A stretch of DNA of 45,663 nucleotides from the NCBI GenBank assembly GCA_015065065.1, contig SVQX01000014.1, positions 1 through 45,663 of the forward strand, in the 5' to 3' direction. The notes beneath the pieces are model-generated. The model worked only from the letters and a program-made list of their open reading frames with translations. It was not told where the DNA came from and made no database searches. How positions within the stretch are numbered: position 1 is the stretch's first letter; every line of letters begins with the position of its first letter. The position numbers and the translations under genes are program-made. Below are positions 19,400-29,441 of the stretch, piece after piece. The stretch comes from Oscillospiraceae bacterium. GTDB lineage: Bacteria; Bacillota; Clostridia; Oscillospirales; CAG-272.

Positions 19400-19942
19400 T
19401 TAAAGATCACTGTCAGGCTCTTCCTCGGGTATCCACGCTTCACCGAACTGCACCTCGCGGAACAAGGCGGCAAGCCCAGTTATCTGCTTGAGCCTGAGTA
19501 TCTCGTCCTTATCCATGCCGAGGTGGTGGGATATCCACTCATCCGATCTGCCAAGCTCGTGAAGCTCCTTGATTATGTTGCTCATAAGATCCACGCTGTG
19601 TGAGCCACGTGCGCGATTATGTCTTATAGTGCTTGCCATTCTGTGGTCAATGGGCTTATCTATTACCGAAACGGGCAGCATTCCTCCCTCTCGCTCGTAT
19701 ATGTCGCGATGCTCCAGCATTACGCGATAGCGGTGGAAGCCGTCAACTATTACGTATATGTCCTTTTGCTTGACGTAATAGCACACCACGGGCATAGTAT
19801 ATCCGTCCTCGCGAATGCTGTCGTACAGCAGCTCCATTTCGGGAGGTGCCACCGCATTGGGGTTGTACGTATTGGGAACTACCTTCTCTATCGGTACGGC
19901 AATAACGCCGTACACGGGACTTTTATAGCTCATTATCATCAC
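19400..19942 (-). CDS. ParB/Srx-like N-terminal domain protein, IbrB-like
   Basis: VPIEKVVPNTYNPNAVAPPEMELLYDSIREDGYTMPVVCYYVKQKDIYVIVDGFHRYRVM...RARGSHSVDLMSNIIKELHELGRSDEWISHHLGMDKDEILRLKQ; overlaps the 3' end of the PAPS reductase-like gene. Confidence 0.85.
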   Translation of the reverse strand: MMIMSYKSPVYGVIAVPIEKVVPNTYNPNAVAPPEMELLYDSIREDGYTMPVVCYYVKQKDIYVIVDGFHRYRVMLEHRDIYEREGGMLPVSVIDKPIDHRMASTIRHNRARGSHSVDLMSNIIKELHELGRSDEWISHHLGMDKDEILRLKQITGLAALFREVQFGEAWIPEEEPDSDL

Positions 19943-21254
19943 CTAAATTACCGTATTTTGATTTCAACGCAGCGATACGGTTCTGTTGCTCGCGCGTCAG
20001 ACCAAAGCCCATAAAGCGGCAGTTATGGTCGTTTTTAAGTATGCAATAGCACATTCGCTTCCAGCTGGGTATATCCCTCGTGGACTTAACGTCATCCGTA
20101 TCGTCGGGTATATCGCCCACAAAAACCACCTTCTTGAGCCTTGACTTGGTATAATTGGAAACTCCGTTGGTGCGGATATTATATCCGCGCTCAACAAGCT
20201 CCTCTATCACCCCGTCAGACAGCCCTCCGCCCGTTTTGTGCCAGAAGTCTATCGAGGTTTGGAATATCCTCTCGTAATTTTTACGTAACGGCTCCGGCAG
20301 TGTATCCAGCAAAAAGCGGGTGTAGGATTCCCACGTATGCCCCTCGGGTAGGGTGAGATTTCGGTATCCAAGCGCCTTGGTCTTGCCGTAAATAGCACCG
20401 AAATTCGCGCCGTTGACTCTACCGACCAGCCGTGTCCATATTTCGGGATCGATCACTCGGTACATATTAAGGCTGTCCTTGGCGTAGTCGTTAAAGGGTG
20501 ATGCCACGCGCATCTGATCTGCGCGTAACCCCGCCTTATAATACATATCGTAAAGGCGGTTATAATCGTAATCGAAAACGTAATTGGCGTGCCACACGTC
20601 CGACAGCGTCCAATCGTACATTGGAGATGCGGTGCAGACATCCTTATACTGACGGCTTATCCAGCAATATCCGTCGTAGTCGTGTCTTTTATTGAGAAAT
20701 CCGTTATATCTGTTGAGCGATTCCTCCGCTCTCATACCAAGCAGGCACACCGTCTTTCCGTTTCCGTGTGACATCTTATACCATCTTCCGAAGCGGCGGG
20801 CAAGATCCTCCTGATGCATACGGTAGGTATACGTGCTGATGGGATTGTTTTTCAGATTTATCACGTAAGGATGCTCGGGCATTTTTCTGACCCACAGCGC
20901 CTCCTTTTGGTCGTCCCACGGATACCAATACATTTCATAGCTGCTCAGCGCCGTTCTCGTTGCAGCAGGCAGGCACACCCAATACAGCTCAGCATTTTCT
21001 CCTTCAAGGCGCTTGAAGGTACGCTCAATATACTCTGTGGTAACGGTATACTGCGCCTCAAAGTCCTGATGGTAAACTCCGATAGTCTTGTGAGGATAGT
21101 ATCTCTTTTGAAAATCCAAAGTCATTTCAAGCAAAAGTCCGCTATCCTTTCCTCCCGAAAAGGACACAAAAATATTATCGAATTCCTCGAAAATGTATTT
21201 AAGTCTGCCCAAAAGCGCGCTGTATACGCTTTCCTGTAAATATCTTTTTTTCAT
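19923..21254 (-). CDS. Phosphoadenosine phosphosulfate reductase-family protein with DUF3440-like C-terminus, IbrA-like
   Basis: FDNIFVSFSGGKDSGLLLEMTLDF PP-loop motif; CLLGMRAEESLNRY; WTLSDVWHANYVFDYDYNRLYDMYYKAG; C-terminal DIPSWKRMCYCILKNDHNCRFMGFG. Confidence 0.87.
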   Translation of the reverse strand: MKKRYLQESVYSALLGRLKYIFEEFDNIFVSFSGGKDSGLLLEMTLDFQKRYYPHKTIGVYHQDFEAQYTVTTEYIERTFKRLEGENAELYWVCLPAATRTALSSYEMYWYPWDDQKEALWVRKMPEHPYVINLKNNPISTYTYRMHQEDLARRFGRWYKMSHGNGKTVCLLGMRAEESLNRYNGFLNKRHDYDGYCWISRQYKDVCTASPMYDWTLSDVWHANYVFDYDYNRLYDMYYKAGLRADQMRVASPFNDYAKDSLNMYRVIDPEIWTRLVGRVNGANFGAIYGKTKALGYRNLTLPEGHTWESYTRFLLDTLPEPLRKNYERIFQTSIDFWHKTGGGLSDGVIEELVERGYNIRTNGVSNYTKSRLKKVVFVGDIPDDTDDVKSTRDIPSWKRMCYCILKNDHNCRFMGFGLTREQQNRIAALKSKYGNLGDDNEL

Positions 21255-21271
21255 CTGTTCCCTTCCGTCAT

Positions 21272-21406
21272 TTTGTGAGAAAGGGGAAGCCGCACTTAAG
21301 CCGCAAATGCGGCTTCCTCCACCTCACAAAGCCATGTCTTCAAGCTCGTCGGGGGATGCCGTTTTTGCTTACGGCATCCCCTCTCGCCTCCGCAAGGATT
21401 GCGGAG
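21272..21406. other. Array of stem-loops between dnaK and ibrA-like gene
   Basis: TTTGTGAG/CTCACAAA (21272-21279/21323-21330) enclosing GGAAGCCGC...GCGGCTTCC; GGGGATGCCG/CGGCATCCCC (21352-21381); CTCCGCAA/TTGCGGAG (21388-21406). Confidence 0.8.
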
Positions 21407-21418
21407 AACGTGTGATTA

Positions 21419-23248
<1,830 letters not shown>

Positions 23249-23304
23249 AATAATTTCCTCCAAAAATTTATATCGTTATATATTATAACCTTTTAGTATT
23301 TATT

Positions 23305-23493
23305 CGGGGCTTTGCCCCGTACCCCACCAAACTTTCTTGAAAGAAAGTTTGGATCAAAGAACTTTGCTGCAAGGGATTTTTTTGTTTAGATCTGTTTCGT
23401 ATGATCACAACCGAAAGCATCTCTATAACCCCCGTGGGTCCCTTACCCACTTGGATATTCGCCTTCAGATGGAGCTTTTTGCTCGCAAAAAGC
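23305..23493. repeat. Multi-hairpin intergenic repeat, copy 2 (between grpE and dnaK)
   Basis: CGGGGCTTTGCCCCGTACCCCACCAAACTTTCTTGAAAGAAAGTTTGG...AAGAACTTTGCTGCAA...CCCCCGTGGGTCCCTTACCCACTTGG...GCTTTTTGCTCGCAAAAAGC; same orientation and length as 7609-7798. Confidence 0.88.
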
Positions 23494-23516
23494 AACGATA
23501 ACTGTCAACTTCCGTA

Positions 23517-24125
23517 TCAGTTCGCGACCTTGACCATCGCGTATCTTATCACCTTGTCGCCCTTGATGTAGCCCTTCTGGTACACCTCAACGATCTCACC
23601 CTCGCCCAAATTTTCTTCCTCAACGTGCATTACCGCGTTGTGAAAATCGGGATTGAAGGTCTTGGTTTCGATCACGCTGACACCCAGCTTTGACAGAGCG
23701 TCGAGCGCGCTTTTCAGCGTCATTTCAACACCCTTGACAACCGCGTCGGCGCATTCCGTACCGTCGGTGCTTTGTGCCGCGCGCTCAAGGTTATCGACTA
23801 CCGCCAAAAGCTCGGCAACGGTATCCACCACTGCGTCGGCGTATATGGTTTCCTTCTCCTTTGCGGTGCGACGGCGAAAATTGTCGTACTCCGCAAGCAT
23901 ACGGAGATACTTTTCGTTCTCCTCCTTCAGTGCAGTCTGGGCTTTTTCAAGCGCAGCCTTTGTGTCAGCCAGCTCAGCCTCCGCCCGTTTGAGCTTCTTT
24001 TTATCCGCTCCCTTCAGCTTTTCCTCAGCCGCCTCGACCTCTGCCTCGGCTGGCGCCTCCGTATTTTCAGCGACGTCGTTCTCAACCGTCACGCTTTCAT
24101 TCTCCGTCATTGTTATCTCCTCCAT
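23517..24125 (-). CDS. grpE: Nucleotide exchange factor GrpE
   Basis: YLRMLAEYDNFRRRTAKEKETIYADAV...LLAVVDNLERA...FNPDFHNAVMHVEEENLGEGEIVEVYQKGYIKGDKVIRYAMVKVAN. The ATG could be 24125 or 24110. Confidence 0.96.
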   Translation of the reverse strand: MEEITMTENESVTVENDVAENTEAPAEAEVEAAEEKLKGADKKKLKRAEAELADTKAALEKAQTALKEENEKYLRMLAEYDNFRRRTAKEKETIYADAVVDTVAELLAVVDNLERAAQSTDGTECADAVVKGVEMTLKSALDALSKLGVSVIETKTFNPDFHNAVMHVEEENLGEGEIVEVYQKGYIKGDKVIRYAMVKVAN

Positions 24126-25200
24126 TCTTGTGTTTATCCTCTGCCCTGCCGTCCGTCAGCACGTTGCTGTGGAGCATGGTAGAGATGTTATCCGTTATTT
24201 CCTCAAGAGTCGCCAGCACCTTGGCGTAATCCATTCGGGCAGGACCGAGAAGTCCTATCGCACCAAGTGTTTTGCCGTCCTTTACAATAGGCTTGTAAAC
24301 GAGTGCGGAATGCTCCATCACCTTGACACTGCCCTCGCCGCCGATAACCACGTTTATACCGTCGCCCTCGTCTGATGATACCATATCAAGTATGGCTTCC
24401 TCGTTTTCAATCGCCCCAAGCAGACTTTTTATCTTGTCGGGATTGCTGAATTCGGGATACTCAAGCAGTCGGTCAACGCCGCTGACTCGCAATTCTCCCC
24501 CGTCAAGCTCGCTCATAACGTCGTATATTATCTTAATGATGGGACTGATGAGGAAGGCTCGATCCCCCATCTCCTCCTCCAGCTGCATTATTATCGGAAG
24601 AGTTATCTCATCCGCAGACAGGCAGCTGAGATGCTCGTTGAGAGTAACGGCAAGCTGATCCGTTACCGCCGAGCTTACGTCCACCTCAAGATGAATATTC
24701 TTGGTCTTGACCTGCCCGTTGGATGCAACAAGCACCAAAATGAAATTGCGCTTATCCATAAACACCGCGTCAAACCGCTTGATATTCACATGGGACATCC
24801 TCGGCTTTATGGCAATACCGGTGTAATTGGTCAGGCTGGACGCCACCTTGGATGCGGTGAGCAATATCTGGTCAAGCTCTGCCATTTTGGCTTTGAGCAG
24901 GGTGTTTATTTCGGATATTTCCTTTGCAGTCATGGCATAATGCTCAACAAGCGAGTCAACGTAAAATCTGTATCCCATCTCGCTTGGTACTCTGCCCGCA
25001 GAGGTGTGAGGCTGTTCCAAGTAGCCCATAGCCTCCAGCTCCGCCATTTCGTTGCGAATGGTAGCAGACGAGCAAGGTATCTGCTTGGTTTCCATCAGAT
25101 ACTTTGAGCCGACAGGCTCGCCGTCTGCAATGTGAGCGTCGATTATCGCTTTCAGTATTTGCTTTTTTCTGTCGCTTAATTCACGGTTATTTGCCGCCAT
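24097..25200 (-). CDS. hrcA: Heat-inducible transcription repressor HrcA
   Basis: MAANNRELSDRKKQILKAIIDAHIADGEPVGSKYL...SSATIRNEMAELEAMGYLEQPHTSAGRVPSEMGYRFYVD. Start taken at 25200 (RBS GAAAGGAG); the longer track ORF would run through CIRCE. Confidence 0.96.
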   Translation of the reverse strand: MAANNRELSDRKKQILKAIIDAHIADGEPVGSKYLMETKQIPCSSATIRNEMAELEAMGYLEQPHTSAGRVPSEMGYRFYVDSLVEHYAMTAKEISEINTLLKAKMAELDQILLTASKVASSLTNYTGIAIKPRMSHVNIKRFDAVFMDKRNFILVLVASNGQVKTKNIHLEVDVSSAVTDQLAVTLNEHLSCLSADEITLPIIMQLEEEMGDRAFLISPIIKIIYDVMSELDGGELRVSGVDRLLEYPEFSNPDKIKSLLGAIENEEAILDMVSSDEGDGINVVIGGEGSVKVMEHSALVYKPIVKDGKTLGAIGLLGPARMDYAKVLATLEEITDNISTMLHSNVLTDGRAEDKHKNGGDNNDGE

Positions 25201-25243
25201 AACGCCCTTTTCTCCTTTCGCGTCGCCATTGTAACGCCGCGTT

Positions 25244-25270
25244 TTAGCACTCATTTGAGTCGAGTGCTAA
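25244..25270. promoter_or_regulatory. CIRCE operator (HrcA binding site)
   Basis: TTAGCACTC-ATTTGAGTC-GAGTGCTAA: perfect 9-9-9 CIRCE match upstream of hrcA. Confidence 0.97.
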
Positions 25271-25553
25271 CCGACGCTATAAATGTACCACTTTTCACGC
25301 CGTTTGTCAACCCCTTTTTATCATTCTTTTTGTTAATATTTTATGAACGTAAATTTCGTGGGATATCGCTTCGTTTTAGGCTGACCGTAACTTTAAAAAT
25401 CAAACTCTGCGTTACACAATTTCAACAGCACGTCAAGGCGCGCGCGGCGGGATACTGTTCTTTTAGCTCCGAACCGCGAGGTTCTTTTCGGCAATTTTGC
25501 TACACGGTCAAATTTTAGCAAATCCGACACGGCTCTGCTGACCGCTTGGCAAA

Positions 25554-25595
25554 AAAACAGCAAGACATCCCACGAGGAGAGTCTTGCCGTTTTTT
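25554..25595 (-). terminator. Hairpin terminator downstream of the small membrane protein gene (possibly bidirectional)
   Basis: aaaaacaGCAAGACatcccacgaggagaGTCTTGCcgTTTTTT: A- and T-tracts flank the stem. Confidence 0.65.
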
Positions 25596-25668
25596 CATTT
25601 TAATATCCGAGCTGAACTATGTGCCCCAACACCCGTTGCAGCCCTCTGATATTTGCACCTTAATCCCA

Positions 25669-25875
25669 TCATCCCTCGGACACTTCCTCGTCCAAGTAGC
25701 CGTACTTGCATATTCCTTCCGCTTCTCCAAGCTTGAAGCAATTACATACAGAGCCGGCGAGCATTACCACAGACATCATAGCAACCAAAACGTACGCAAA
25801 AATTTGCGTTGCAGCATTTGCCGACAAAACCTTTTGATTGCGCATCATGAATGTGCAAATCCTGGTCTGTCCCAT
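25669..25875 (-). CDS. Small putative single-pass membrane protein, 68 aa, unknown function
   Basis: MGQTRICTFMMRNQKVLSANAATQIFAYVLVAMMSVVMLAGSVCNCFKLGEAEGICKYGYLDEEVSEG; consensus promoter upstream, RBS AGGAG, terminator downstream. Confidence 0.6.
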   Translation of the reverse strand: MGQTRICTFMMRNQKVLSANAATQIFAYVLVAMMSVVMLAGSVCNCFKLGEAEGICKYGYLDEEVSEG

Positions 25876-25928
25876 TTTTTTGCTCCTGATAAGATTTTTT
25901 GATGTTTTGCGACATTTATCGCAAGGCT

Positions 25929-25957
25929 ATTATAGCACAAATATCCCCTCTTGTCAA
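25929..25957 (-). promoter_or_regulatory. Consensus promoter upstream of the 68-aa ORF
   Basis: Reverse strand TTGACA (25957-25952), 17 nt, TATAAT (25934-25929). Confidence 0.85.
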
Positions 25958-25988
25958 GCATAAGTGTCAAAAAATGACGGGATATGTC

Positions 25989-26030
25989 GAAGGCGGTGTG
26001 TCAGCGCGACACACCGCCTTCCGATTTATT
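25989..26030 (-). terminator. Hairpin downstream of lipoprotein gene
   Basis: GAAGGCGGTGTGTCagcgcGACACACCGCCTTC perfect stem; weak T-tract, so terminator call is tentative. Confidence 0.6.
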
Positions 26031-26048
26031 CAACTGTGACAATGCTTT

Positions 26049-26534
26049 TCATTCTGTCACGTACTGAATGCTCGTTACCGTATCGTTGCGGATAATAAAC
26101 GTCAGCTTCATTCCGTTGCCGGCATAAACCAAGGACGCACCGCTCTCGGACGTTGGCTCGCCCATAGCCTTTATAACCTCAGCCCTCGTAGAGCCTGCCG
26201 CAACGCCCTCGGGGGTTTTGACCGAGTCGTCGGTTATTTCTATCTTATTTATCACGTTTCCGTCCTTCGCGGGAGTGGTATAGACCTTAAATCCCGAAAA
26301 TACGTATACCTCATCAACGCCGGGGATACCGCCGCAGGATGCGGACTCGTCCTTCGCTATGGGCGTACCCAGCGAATTTACCACTGATGCAGGCGCGCCT
26401 ATCTTCAGCATTATACCGTCAGCGTCAAAGGTATAAGTCTTTTTGCCCGAATTGCCGCCATCACAGCCGCAAAAAGCGCTAAGCGTTAACGCAAGCGCAA
26501 GTATCAGCGCAAATATTGATACTGTTTTTTTCAT
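26049..26534 (-). CDS. Putative lipoprotein
   Basis: MKKTVSIFALILALALTLSAFCGCDGG signal peptide with lipobox-like LSAFC. Confidence 0.75.
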   Translation of the reverse strand: MKKTVSIFALILALALTLSAFCGCDGGNSGKKTYTFDADGIMLKIGAPASVVNSLGTPIAKDESASCGGIPGVDEVYVFSGFKVYTTPAKDGNVINKIEITDDSVKTPEGVAAGSTRAEVIKAMGEPTSESGASLVYAGNGMKLTFIIRNDTVTSIQYVTE

Positions 26535-26537
26535 TTC

Positions 26538-27587
26538 TTAATCCTCCCTTATATTATCCGTTAGCTTTGAATAAAAGCTCTCTGCTCTGCCGTTCCAGAC
26601 GGCAGACATATTCGTATCTCCGTGTCTGTTGGGAATACCGTGAACGTCGCTTAGCGTTTTACCGAAATACTCCGTCAGCTTCATAGCGCCGTAGACGTTC
26701 AGATGCACTCCGCCGTCGTAGGTGTCCTTCGACCAATCGATACCGATGTCTTCAATCTCATCAATGAAATTGTAATATGAGAGTCCGTTTTTATCGGCGT
26801 ATTCGACTATCTGCGCGTCCCACTCGTCGTACCACCAATACCGCCAAGAATTCGTGGGGGCTTTGATGAGGATAAGCTCGATGCCGTTGTTGTCGCACAG
26901 CTTTTTCATCTTATCAAGATATTCCATCGACTCCGAAGGTAAAGTGTAGTCTGCGAGCGGACTACCCTCAATGGCAAGGTCGTCGGGCTCTGCCGCGCGC
27001 ATGTCCGTTTGTATCAGATATCCGCTATCCGACACAAGTGGGCGGTTAAGCATGTATTTGACGTCCTCCCCCGTCAGCTCATCCCATCTGCTGTGAAAGC
27101 GCAAAAGTGGAAAAACGTAGGACAGGAAGCTCTCATCCTCGGTTTTGGATGCAATGATGGCATCCACCTTTGACTGCGACCACTGCATGCCGTCGATGGT
27201 CATGCGGTTGTACGCCTCGCTCTGCGGCTGACCGTATTTAAGTGCCAACACGTTGAACACGACCACCTTGGGAGTTTCGTAGCGCAAGGCGTCCTCAAGC
27301 AGGTAGTAGGAATGCCAGACGAGCTGCTGTGCCGAGCCGCGGATGTAGGAGGAAATACCGTATTCCTCCCACAAGACGGCGGGAACGAAGGATTCGTACA
27401 CCTCACAGTCGCCGATAAACAGCACGTCGTGCGACGTTTCATTTGCCGCGGCGTAATATTCTGCCGTTAAAGCACCCTCGGGAGATACGCTTACGTATTT
27501 CGGGACAAGCAACGCCTGCGCAAAATACAGCGACACTATTAAAATCGCAAGGCAGACAGCGGAGGAAATTATAAGCCTTTTTTTCAT
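26538..27587 (-). CDS. Membrane-anchored SGNH-like protein (DltD/AlgJ-like position in Dlt operon)
   Basis: MKKRLIISSAVCLAILIVSLYFAQAL N-terminal TM; DVLFIGDCEVYESFVPAVLWEEYG; YDGGVHLNVYGAMKLTEYFG. Start taken at 27587. Confidence 0.75.
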   Translation of the reverse strand: MKKRLIISSAVCLAILIVSLYFAQALLVPKYVSVSPEGALTAEYYAAANETSHDVLFIGDCEVYESFVPAVLWEEYGISSYIRGSAQQLVWHSYYLLEDALRYETPKVVVFNVLALKYGQPQSEAYNRMTIDGMQWSQSKVDAIIASKTEDESFLSYVFPLLRFHSRWDELTGEDVKYMLNRPLVSDSGYLIQTDMRAAEPDDLAIEGSPLADYTLPSESMEYLDKMKKLCDNNGIELILIKAPTNSWRYWWYDEWDAQIVEYADKNGLSYYNFIDEIEDIGIDWSKDTYDGGVHLNVYGAMKLTEYFGKTLSDVHGIPNRHGDTNMSAVWNGRAESFYSKLTDNIRED

Positions 27588-27597
27588 AATATCCCCC

Positions 27598-29196
27598 TCA
27601 GAACTGATTGTAGATAAACTGATTTGAGTCAAAGCCGATTCCGTAAGAGCCGAAAATGACTATAACGAATACCAGTGCGGTACAAGCCACCGCCCACAGG
27701 ATAGGACGGCGGGAAAGCTTATCGCAGGTAAGCTCCTCGCGCTCCCGCCTTGTTACGAGGAATACAACGAGGGTTGCCACCGTCAAAAATACGTACTGCC
27801 ACACGCCGACGCCAAGATTTGTGATTATCCTGCCGTCAAACAAATCCTTCCAGGTGTCAAATCTGTAAAAGATACTGCCGAATGCAAAAAAGGTACGCGG
27901 CACGTCGCCGTAGCAATCCAGAATTCGCACCGAGCCCATAAGCAAAAACGTTCTCACAGCACAGAAAACACCGTATGCGCCCTTTTGCGTATCAAGACTC
28001 GGGAATTTTTTGTGGAACTTCGCGTACAGCGGCTCAAGCTCGCGGGACACGAGTATAATGACTCCGTTTATAAGTCCCCAGACGATAAAATTCCAGCCCG
28101 CACCGTGCCAGAGTCCGGTGAGGTACCACGTTATCAGCGTAGCAAGGTAGACGGGCAGGCGCATGCCTATTCCCTTACCCAGCCGTGCCTTGCACCACTT
28201 TGTCAGCCGCCCCATCGGCCTTGACACCGACATAGGGTAAAACAGATAATCCGTAAACCAGCTGCCCATGGTGATATGCCAGCGATTCCAATACTCCTGC
28301 GTAGAGCGAGAGGAGAACGGCCGCTTGAAGTTTTCCTCAAGTCGGATTCCGAACAGTCGCGCCACTCCCATGGTAATATCTATTCCGCCCGTGAAATCTC
28401 CATATATGACAATAGAATACATGATTATCAGGTACAGCGCGTACATACCCGTAAAGCCCTCGCCTGATATAACGGCGCGGACGCCCACGAGCGCCGTGTC
28501 GGCTATGGCAACCTTTTTGAAGTATCCCCACAAAATGCGAAAAATACCCGCCGTTATATTCTCACGACGGAGACTGTTGCCCTCAAAAAGCTGAGGAGCA
28601 AGCCTTGAATGGCGGCTGATAGGCCCTTGAAGCACAAGCGGGAAAAAGGACACGAACAGCGCGTAGCGGAGTATATTCTTCTCCGCCTCCGTCTTTCCTC
28701 TGTAAACGTCGATAATGTAGCCCGTTGCGCGAAAGGTATAAAAGGATATACCCAGCGGCAAAAGCAGATTTGGTACGGGAACGGTCACGCCCGAGCCGAA
28801 TACGGACAGCAGACCGTTGACGGCGCTCAGCGTAAAGCCTGTATACTTCATCACGGCAAGTATACCGAAATTCAGCACCAGCACGGCGACAAGCACAGCG
28901 CATCTGCGCCTCTTCTCCTTCGCCTTATACGCCTTTCGCTCCTCCTTGGACATCTCCTCGCGGTGGAGCGAAATATACTCCTCCGCGCGGCTCGCCATCT
29001 TACTTATCATGCGCGCGGCGATATGCGTGGTTATGACCGTCGCCGCGATAAACGGAAGATACCAGCCGCCCCCCGCCGCATAAAATATCACGCTTGCGGC
29101 GAGCAGCACCGTCCACCTTATCCGTTTGGGCAACAGATAATACAATAGTACCGCGACAAGTACAAAGCCGACGAAGCTCCACGTTGTATAGCTCAT
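27598..29196 (-). CDS. dltB: MBOAT-family O-acyltransferase, DltB-like
   Basis: 532 aa polytopic; GISFYTFRATGYIIDVYRGK, FFPLVLQGPISRHSRL, RPFSSRSTQEYWNRWHITMGSWFTDYLFYP, LTGLWHGAGWNFIVWGLING. Confidence 0.9.
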   Translation of the reverse strand: MSYTTWSFVGFVLVAVLLYYLLPKRIRWTVLLAASVIFYAAGGGWYLPFIAATVITTHIAARMISKMASRAEEYISLHREEMSKEERKAYKAKEKRRRCAVLVAVLVLNFGILAVMKYTGFTLSAVNGLLSVFGSGVTVPVPNLLLPLGISFYTFRATGYIIDVYRGKTEAEKNILRYALFVSFFPLVLQGPISRHSRLAPQLFEGNSLRRENITAGIFRILWGYFKKVAIADTALVGVRAVISGEGFTGMYALYLIIMYSIVIYGDFTGGIDITMGVARLFGIRLEENFKRPFSSRSTQEYWNRWHITMGSWFTDYLFYPMSVSRPMGRLTKWCKARLGKGIGMRLPVYLATLITWYLTGLWHGAGWNFIVWGLINGVIILVSRELEPLYAKFHKKFPSLDTQKGAYGVFCAVRTFLLMGSVRILDCYGDVPRTFFAFGSIFYRFDTWKDLFDGRIITNLGVGVWQYVFLTVATLVVFLVTRREREELTCDKLSRRPILWAVACTALVFVIVIFGSYGIGFDSNQFIYNQF

Positions 29197-29202
29197 AGCT
29201 TA

Positions 29203-29427
29203 TCAGTCGTCAAGGCGCTCTATAAGCTCCCAAAGAGCCTTAGCCGAGTTGAAGTTTTCGGGCAGTATCTCCTCTGCGGGGATGCGCACGTCAAATCTGT
29301 CGTCGATCTCGGTGATGATCGCCACTATGTCAAGAGAGTTGAGAATTCCGTCCTCGACCAGCGTTTCACATTCGTTGTAGTCCACGTCATCGTGAAGCTC
29401 TTTTAAAATTTCAATAAGCTGTTCCAT
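29203..29427 (-). CDS. dltC: D-alanyl carrier protein (acyl carrier protein family)
   Basis: 74 aa; LVEDGILNSLDIVAIITEIDDRFDVRI with phosphopantetheine Ser in LNSLD context. Confidence 0.85.
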   Translation of the reverse strand: MEQLIEILKELHDDVDYNECETLVEDGILNSLDIVAIITEIDDRFDVRIPAEEILPENFNSAKALWELIERLDD

Positions 29428-29441
29428 AAAAATCTCCGAAT

